A stretch of 64,000 bases of DNA from Linum tenue (Eukaryota; Streptophyta; Magnoliopsida; Malpighiales; Linaceae). The position numbers and the translations under genes were made by a program. The notes beneath the pieces were generated by a model. The model did no database searches. It was not told the DNA's origin and saw only the letters and a program-made list of their open reading frames with translations. The DNA lies in NCBI GenBank assembly GCA_946122785.1, contig CAMGYJ010000002.1, forward strand, positions 26,448,492 to 26,512,491, read 5' to 3'. Shown here one piece after another: positions 57,437 through 64,000 of the stretch (position 1 is the first letter of the stretch; every line of letters begins with the position of its first letter).

Positions 57437-57703
57437 CTATCTCAAACCAATGCAACTCTCCAGACCTCTGTAGCAACAAACAACCTCGATCGTAGGTAGA
57501 GGACTTCCTAGATCATTTAGCAACTTACGAGGTCAACCGACGCACAAGTCATCTCATAGCTTCTTCGGCGAGAGCACTAGTCTCGAGTCAGCATCATAGC
57601 AAATAGTGAACAGAGGACAAATGATTCGTGGATGAGGAGACTCTCACAAACAAAAGATCATGGACTCACATTCTTCAAGGTGCTCGATTTTCTTCTTGGA
57701 GAT

Positions 57704-57779
57704 GGTTGGAACCCCTTTTCTTTCTTCTTTTTGCTTGTTTTTCTGTTTTTTCTCTTTTCGTTTTTCAAGGGTTCCAACC
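57704..57779 (-). other. Hairpin with 49-nt purine-rich loop
   Basis: 57704-57717 pairs with 57767-57779 (GGTTGGAACCC with GGGTTCCAACC plus two more pairs past a bulge). The 49-nt loop reads, in element sense, as A/G-rich with few other bases. It is the counterpart of 4848-4924. Confidence 0.65.
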
Positions 57780-58323
57780 CGTTTTTGCAGAAAACGGGGG
57801 CTCCCATCTAGCAAAGGTTTTGCGGGAGCCCGGCTCTTACCGGCCATGCCAGGAGCAGTTGTCTCGAGCCTCGTGCGGGGGAAAGACATGTAAGGGGGCT
57901 GGAGGTAGTAGGTGGAAATTGGGAACGGATTCCCGTCTCCCCTTACACACTTTCGCCCTATTCGCACGGGAGACGTCATTTTAAAGCACATTTCGAGCAC
58001 CTGTTACTTTCAAAACATGATACAAGAGTCCATGACAGGCAGAGAGTCCACAACACCACACAATTCAAGGGTCCTAAGATCACTAATTCACTCAATCAAC
58101 CAACACGCTATGAAGAAGAAATGAGACTTCTTAAATGCATCAACATCCTCCATAGTGCTACACTACCTCCCTAGGTTGCAAACCACTACAGAGACTGTCA
58201 ATTCAAAGCATACTGAGCAGGCAATTGCAAGGAACACGTACTTGGAGCCCTCAAATTTAAAAATTTGGACAGTGGACTAGGCTCCAAGCACACAAACAAA
58301 TCAAATGCAGTCAAAAGATAAAC

Positions 58324-58360
58324 ATCCCCCCCACACTTAAGATCGACATTGCCCTCAATG
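58324..58360 (-). other. Internal polypurine-like tract of the Athila derivative
   Basis: In element sense TTGAGGGCAATGTCG precedes AAGTGTGGGGGGG, matching the arrangement at 4142-4180 in the + strand element. Confidence 0.55.
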
Positions 58361-58652
58361 GAGAAGAGGGAAGGAAAGGGGAACGATGTTACCGGTATGC
58401 ACGGACTGCAGGAGACTGGAAATGGACCAGTCGGGAACACAGCACAGCTCAAGGGGAACAGAAGAGCTCAACTAGAATATGTTAGGTCCGATGTCATCCC
58501 AATAGACATCATCCAGAACAAAGGAAACAAACCAAAACCAAACCAAATCGCAATCCGACTCGAAACATAAGAAAGAAAGTCAAACCGTGGTGGGGTTGCC
58601 TCCCCACAAGCGCTTCTTTACCGTCTTTTAGCTGGACGCCCATGGTGGATAC

Positions 58653-60935
58653 TCAGGGAGGTGCAGGAACAGGTGCCTCCAAGAGCGGATCCACATCGCT
58701 CTTGAGGTACAGCTTCAGGTGGTGACCGTGCACCCGACGGTTGCAACCACCAGCATCGGTCAGCTCGACCTGGCCATCCGGCAAGATGCAGGCGAGTGAG
58801 TACTCGGATGGCCAGGGTGGTCGTGGTGCAGGGGGTGGGACCAGCTCATAGTGGTCTCCACTCTTCTTCCGTGCCGGCTTAGCCACCTGCGGCTTCGGTC
58901 GCCACTCCTCCTTGAGCTTTTTGTTCGGAGGCGAGACTGGATGGAGTGGTGGCGAAGGAATGATAGGCGGGTCCTGCAAAATGAGAGGTGCAGAAGGGTA
59001 CACGACAGGCTCGTGTACCTGATCAGAAATAGCATGCACAGGCGATACAGAAATCATAGCACAATGATCAAACTCAGTCACAGGAAAAATAGTCTGTTCA
59101 TTTCCAGCACGCAGGATCAGTTTACCATCATGCACATCAATCAGTGCCTTGGCGGTGGCAAGAAATGGTCTACCTAGAATCAAAGGCACATCCACATCAT
59201 CATTTATATCCAGAATAACAAAATCAACAGGATATGTGAATGCACCCACATTAACAAGCAAATCTTCTATGATACCCCTAGGATGCACCACGGAACGATC
59301 AGCTAGCTGAATGCTCATCCTAGTAGGGCTAAGTTCACCTAGGTCTAGCTTTTTGAACAATTTATATGGCATGACATTGATGCTAGCTCCTAGGTCCGCC
59401 AAGGACTTTCCTACATGCATGCTGCCAATAGTAAGAGGGATAGTAAAACTCCCTGGATCCTTGCGCTTTTCGGGCAGCTTGTTCTGCAGGATGGCAGAAC
59501 ATTCCTCGCTCACCAGCACTGTCGAGAGATCCCCAAGTTTCTTCTTGTTGGTGCAGAGATCTTTCATGAACTTAGCGTACTTGGGCATCTTCGACAGTGC
59601 CTCCACAAATGGTACGCTGATGTTGAGCTGCTTCAACATTGCCATAAAATTGGCAAACTCAGTCTCCAGCTTGTCTTTGTGAAGGCGAGTGGGGAAGGGA
59701 AGCTGGGGCACATGCTCCTTAACCACTGGTTGTGGCTTGGGAGCAGGGGCTTCCTTCTCCACCCGCACTTCTGCATCACCGGCTGGAAGTGCTGAAGCAG
59801 GTAGTGGTTCCTCCTGCCTGGTCGGGGCAGGATTAGCTGATGTAGGCCTGCCGCTCAGGGTGAAAATGGCATGTGCGGTCTCATGCGGGTCCCGTGGATT
59901 GGGGATGGTGGTGGCAGGTAGAGTCCCCGGGGCCCGGGCAGTAAGTTGGCGCGCTAGGGCACCGACTTGGTGCTGTAGATCTTGCAGGATGGCACCTTGG
60001 TTTCTCTGGCCTGCCTCCAGGTTCCTCTGCCCAGCCGCCAGTGAGGCTATGGTCTGATCCATCCTCGTGAAATTCGCCTGACTGGTGGTCATGAATTCCT
60101 GCAAAATGTTCTTCAGATCCGCCATCTGATTATCTGGAGCTGCGGCTGCTGGAGGCTGAGCAAACTGGCCCTAGGGCTGCTGGATTGGCTGCCCTTGCCT
60201 AGGCTGGTAGGGCTGCTGCTGTGGTGGTGGCCCCTGCCTATCCTGGAAGGGCTGCCTCTGCTGAAAACCACCTGCTGGTGCTGGGAAACCAGGTGGTTTG
60301 TTGGTGTTGCTGCTCCAGGCGAAGTTGGGATGCTGGCGCCATCCTTCATTGTAGGTGTTGTTGTATGGGTCGAGGCACCGAGCATTGGCGATGAAGGCCA
60401 CCTGCTCTTGGGGAGTGGAGGACTCCCTCATAGATTGACAATCCTCCACCAGGTGATTTGGGCTCTCACACCACTGACACTGAGCTACTGGAGGCGTAGC
60501 TACACCTCGGCCTGGAAGAAGACTGTTGGGCTGCTTCAACGTCTGCACCAACTCAGCCACCTGCTGCTCTAACCCGGATCTGGCCTCCATAGCATGCACA
60601 CCTCGGTCCCGGGAATTCCTACCTCTGTTGTTCTGCCCCCAGGAGTGGTCTCGGGCAGCCAAGGTACTGATCATTTGGTTCAGCTCGGGTGGAGTCTTAG
60701 TAAGGATATCCCCTCCTGGGCATAGAGACTCAATCACCCTCTGGCTGTCTGGAGTGAGGGCGTTGTAGAAGTTCCCTACTGTGAAAGCATCGCTGAAGCC
60801 ATGATGGGGACACTGCCAGAAGTATCCCATGTACCGCTCCCATGCATCACGAAGTGACTCATCTGGCTCTTGGCGGAAGTGAGTGATCTCCCGCTGAATC
60901 TCCGTGGTCTTCGATGCTGGATAATACCTGTGCAC
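58653..60935 (-). pseudogene. Gag C-part, protease and integrase-tail fusion
   Basis: One frame runs from 60935 to 58653, broken by a single stop at 60171-60173. The gag part has the RYMGYFWQCPHHGFSD segment and a zinc knuckle CQWCESPNHLVEDC near 60470-60430, then a Gln/Pro-rich linker. After the stop it reads MADLKNILQEF and a heptad-like region, then aspartic protease with LADLGASINVMPYKLF (active DLGA) and VPLILGRPFLATAKALI. About 100 codons later, with no RT, RNase H or integrase core, it ends PDGQVELTDAGG and VHGHHLKLYL, which resembles the C-terminal tail of integrase (compare [10 protein letters not shown] and [10 protein letters not shown] in the + element). The join is in frame. Confidence 0.85.
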
Positions 60936-61516
60936 GAACTTGTCAGCCAGATCGTCCTAAGAGGTGATGGACAATGGGGGCTGGGTCTCCAACCACCTCT
61001 TAGCATTCCCCGCCAGAGAATGGGGGAAGAGGTGAAGGCAGATTGCATCATCCGGAACACCATTCAACTTGAACCGTTCGTCAGCTGCAGAAAACGGGAA
61101 AGGTGTGCCCGGGCTTCCTCATCCTTCAAGCCATGGAACTGGATAGAGGATGTGATGAGCTGAATCCAGCATGGCTTGATCTCGAAGTTGTTTGCAGGAA
61201 TGGGCGGATAGAGGATGACCGGGCGGATGTCAGCAATCCGTGGAGTATAGTAGTACTCCAGGGTGGGACCCGGTGGTGGTGGATGATGATGGTGCCCAGC
61301 TCCCTGGGGGTGTTGGTCGTTCCCCAGGATCTGGTTCTGAGGAGGTGGGTTCTGATCGCCTTCCATCTCGTACTCGTCCTCGGAGTCGCTGGTCAATTGG
61401 CCGTCTCGGCGCTCCACCGTAGCCAGTCTAGCTTGCTGTTGTCTCCGAAGTTGTTTGCAGGTGCGCTCAATCTCAGGATTCAACAGCAGTAAACCTCCCG
61501 ACTGGCTACGGGTCAT
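60936..61516 (-). pseudogene. gag: Athila gag N-terminal part, frameshift and stop
   Basis: It begins MTRSQSGGLLLLNPEIERT at 61516 and continues to SIQFHGLKDEEARAHLSRFL, a typical Athila gag region. Near 61080 a one-base shift changes frame; the homology continues as FKLNGVPDDAICLHLFPHSL and AKRWLETQP. A TAG near 60961 (after PLSITS) then interrupts it before the next open frame. Leader and gag lie downstream of the primer site at 61644-61661. Confidence 0.85.
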
Positions 61517-61643
61517 GCACTAGCTGCACACAATCAAGCAATGCAAACCCATGAAGGCACAAGTGGGAAAAAAAACAAAAACTCAATGCAAAAAATGAAA
61601 ATGCTAAAGTAACAGAAATCACTTTTCTTCAACAACCTAGCCG

Positions 61644-61661
61644 TCCCCGGCAACGGCGCCA
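61644..61661 (-). other. Primer binding site, tRNA-Asp type
   Basis: On the - strand TGGCGCCGTTGCCGGGGA lies six bases after the 5' LTR. It is complementary to the 3' end of plant tRNA-Asp (GTC), the usual primer of Athila-type elements. Confidence 0.9.
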
Positions 61662-61667
61662 AAAACT

Positions 61668-62589
61668 TGACTCGCTGTTACTGTCACTCTAGAAATTGGC
61701 CAAGTGTAACCACTTCCTAAAGCGTAGTATAGCGGGTTTGAGTTTTAATGTCAACCCGGGTCCTAGATGTGATGACTACTCAGTGAATTCGTATTATCTA
61801 GCAATGAAACTTTAGTGAAGTTCTCAACTAACAAGCAAGGAAAGCAACTAAACGTTTGTATTCAGATTAAGAGAGGTCACCCGGATATGGTTCCCCCTAG
61901 ACTGCAGTTAAGCCGGATTGTAATTGCCAAGTTCAATTTCTATGATAGTTATACTGCGGAAGGTTCTCAAACAGTCTGAAGTCTCGACTAAAGGTCTTCA
62001 GACCCTCTCAATCTGAGTCTCTAGCTGGCGACTAACCTACACCGGAGTAAACAGATTGAGGCCCTATGAACAAAACCTCCACTACCGAATGGAATTCGGT
62101 ACAGAATAGTGAACTGGCTCCTCGACTAAAGTCACCAATTCACTACCTTCGATTAAGGATACTCTATCAACCTAGGCAAATATTATCATTCTAGGTTAAA
62201 GCAGAAACAACAGGAATTTGATCAGGATTCAAGTCATTCAATCATTCAAACCTCAATCGAATATAATCAAATCATAGAATCAATACTTGGGTTCATACAA
62301 TCAAACCTAACATACAGATCTAGGGTTTCCCACACCCAGATGAATGGGAGAACTACTCCATGGAGAGAGACGCAAAAGCAGAATCAGACGCGGAAATCAT
62401 ACTGTGAAGATGGATTTCTGCTCCTGGACGTTGAATCGGCACTTCTCCAAGCTCAAACCAAGCTCCAATGGTGTTGAAGATCGATCTAGGGCACTTGGAG
62501 GCTCTTGTTCGTCGCTTTCTCTCTCTAGGAATTGCTCTGTCTCTCTAAAACTCGAATCCCCCTCTGTTTGGCTCGGAATCCGCTTAAAA
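61668..62589 (-). repeat. 5' LTR of the Athila derivative, truncated
   Basis: It matches 55967-56889 and stops sharply at CGCTTAAAA, so the outer 506 bp (start of U3 and the palindrome block) are missing. The outer Ty3 LTR resumes at 62590. Confidence 0.9.
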
Positions 62590-63282
62590 TGGTAGGAATT
62601 CGACGATGCCGCGATACTAAATACGATATTATTTAGCAGAGAACAACGTCGTAAGCCATGAGCCACCAAAGTTGGTCGTTGATATTGTGAGTGCAACGGT
62701 GTCGCAAGGTTGGGAGCGGCGTTGTTTTGTAATGAACACTGTTATTTGGCTTTAGGAGCCGGGATGGATTTTGAACCATGGTGGATAGGTACAACGTTGG
62801 CTCGGCGTCGTTTTGACTAAGTCTCTACCGAGAGGTTCGCACTCGTGAGAGTTACGCAATGGGGTGGGAGTTACCCTCACGGTTAAGAGGAATGGAGAAC
62901 ATGGGAGATAAAGACGGAGCGAGGCTGTTACTGCGACTACGAAAGACGATGGGGTATAAATATCACGAGGAGAGAGAAGCTCGAGACTGCAAAATCAAAT
63001 TACAAACTGCATCATCACAGATTTATCCTTTTTTCTCTCTAGTTTGTAGAACCGCTCTGTCAAAGACCTCCTTTGCAAAGTTGTAGACATAGTCGTCGTC
63101 GCGGAGCTCTCCAGAGGAACCTCCATAGGAGTAGAGGAAACATAACTTATAAATCCTCCTTGTTCGGTTCCTCGTTATTTTTTGAACACCCTCGTTCGAA
63201 CATTGTTTGGAGAGGTGAGAACCGAATAATGATCATTTGAGTTTTTATCTTGTGTTCTTGCTTTCCTTGAGAATAGAGTGCA

Positions 63283-63300
63283 TTAAACACGCGTGTTTAA
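63283..63300. other. 18-bp perfect palindrome near the LTR end
   Basis: TTAAACACGCGTGTTTAA reads the same on both strands and lies 11 bases inside the 3' edge of the large LTR. Confidence 0.7.
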
Positions 63301-63345
63301 CCATCGAAACAAATTGGCACACCTAGTGGAACCCGTGTGTTCGTG

Positions 63346-64000
63346 ATGCCTCCGCGATAAAGGAATCAGGAAGGGGATTTTCCACCCGGCTTTGTGGAGG
63401 AACAAGTGGCCAGCATTGAAGGTGGCCAAGCAATCGATGTTAAAGACATTGATGGATCTAAAACCCTGTCGTCCACAACTGGGCCGACTGAGGATTTGTC
63501 AATCCGCCATTTCATGGAGGAGAACCGTCACATGTTTGCCAGTCTCAACAACGAGTTTGCAAGCTTCAAAGGCGAGGTTAATCATCGTTTTGACGCTTTA
63601 ACTGTACGACGTGATTCTCTCTAGTCTCGTGTTGATAGGCGTTTAGGCCAACTCTTTAAAGTTGTGACTAAAAACAGACACGAGTTTGATGTTTTTGTGG
63701 ATAAAAATCTGCGTGATATGAATGAAATTAGGGAGTTTTTGGGTAGACCAGTGATGCAAACTAGGGATTTGCCATTAACGGTGAATACAATTTAAACAAC
63801 GAAACTAGTTTTCCAAACAATGGTGCTCGAATTAGTCCGCCAAGACAAGGAAATCCGCCTACCCCGATGGTGAACGCCACCATCGCAAATGAAACTTGGC
63901 GAGACTAGCACTGCAGTTAACACTCGTGCTGAACCACCACCAATTCACGATGTGAGTCTACAAAATATCCCGGAGGCTAGACCCTACATGGCCCCGATGA
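63346..64000 (+). pseudogene. Ty3 gag N-terminus of the outer element (runs off the window)
   Basis: The ATG at 63346 (MPPR) lies 34 bases after the large LTR and is followed by a TAA at 63358, after which the same frame goes on with RNQEGDFPPGFVEEQVASI and MEENRHMFASLNNEFASFK. The latter is a polar, helical region of the kind found at the start of plant Ty3 gag. More stops occur near 63622 and 63793. The capsid and later parts are outside the window. Confidence 0.6.

Larger units (their letters stand above)
55967..62589 (-). mobile_element. Young non-autonomous Athila derivative lacking RT and integrase core
   Basis: The 3' LTR is 55967-57395 and the remaining part of the 5' LTR is 61668-62589. 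They differ at seven bases and one indel over about 920 bp by eye, so insertion was recent. The interior has gag, protease and only the integrase tail, then the conserved Athila 3' non-coding region. The primer site is complementary to tRNA-Asp. The first 500 or so bases of the 5' LTR are missing, and with them one target duplication. Confidence 0.9.
52172..63311 (+). repeat. Large Ty3-type 5' LTR split by two insertions
   Basis: It starts TGTTGACACC at 52172 and ends ACA at 63311, just before ATTGGCACACCTAGTGG, a primer-site-like sequence of the sort seen after plant Ty3 5' LTRs. Without the CACTA and Athila insertions the LTR is about 2.1 kb. All three parts (52172-52472, 54873-55966, 62590-63311) share frequent short motifs of the AACGATGTCG / AACGGTGTCG type, which supports their being one unit. 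The 3' LTR is outside the window. Confidence 0.72.

Noticed and set aside
57628..58000. 118-codon ORFs on both strands over the purine-loop hairpin
   Set aside because: They lie in conserved non-coding Athila DNA and owe their length to the A/G-rich loop and stem.

Overview
This is plant nuclear DNA, very probably from a eudicot: AT-rich, with spliced genes, and filled with nested plant transposons (Ty3/Athila-like and Ty1/copia LTR elements, L1-type LINEs, hAT, Mutator, CACTA, Helitron and fold-back elements). I cannot name the species. Only two genes look like ordinary host genes: a single-exon Werner-type 3'-5' exonuclease (21908-22495, +) and a two-exon citrate-binding / alginate-lyase-2-fold secreted protein (34480-35289, -).

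Layout. 1-7088: 3' half of a + strand Athila-type Ty3 element (pol end, env-position ORF with a frameshift, long 3' leader, polypurine tract, 3' LTR). 7242-10264: hAT element with its 8-bp target duplication, containing a truncated copia gag and a 298-bp miniature LTR element (SMART type). 10.9-11.6 kb: an old fold-back. 12224-18588: a WW-domain-like gene fragment split by a 5'-truncated LINE with an 18-bp target duplication; the LINE carries a 501-bp hAT MITE and a 2.9-kb Helitron. 20280-20990: hAT MITE. 21.8-22.5 kb: exonuclease gene behind a (TA)31 tract. 23195-24144: young 950-bp fold-back with an 11-bp target duplication. 26684-31918: young copia element (- strand). 32.3-33.1 kb: second fold-back; 33.4-34.2 kb: tandem repeat; then the citrate-binding gene.

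36230-43926 is the most unusual block. It is a two-gene Mutator-like (FAR1-type) element whose non-coding DNA, including both apparent first introns, is packed with the palindrome AGGTCGACCT. Its layout resembles the Arabidopsis VANDAL anti-silencing elements, although the second protein belongs to a different-looking family. 44216-49140 is an old, decayed copia element. 50.2-51.8 kb is a LINE 3' fragment. 52172-63311 is one approximately 2.1-kb Ty3 LTR split by a CACTA element and by a young, non-autonomous Athila derivative (- strand). In that derivative, protease is fused directly to the integrase tail. The gag of the outer Ty3 element starts at 63346 and runs off the window.

Comparing the two Athila-type elements by eye shows conserved non-coding architecture: two AAGTGTGGGGG tracts, a hairpin against the polypurine tract, a second hairpin with a 49-nt purine-rich loop but unrelated stems, and an LTR block of palindromes sharing the core ACGGCCGT. 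No rRNA, tRNA gene or CRISPR array was seen.
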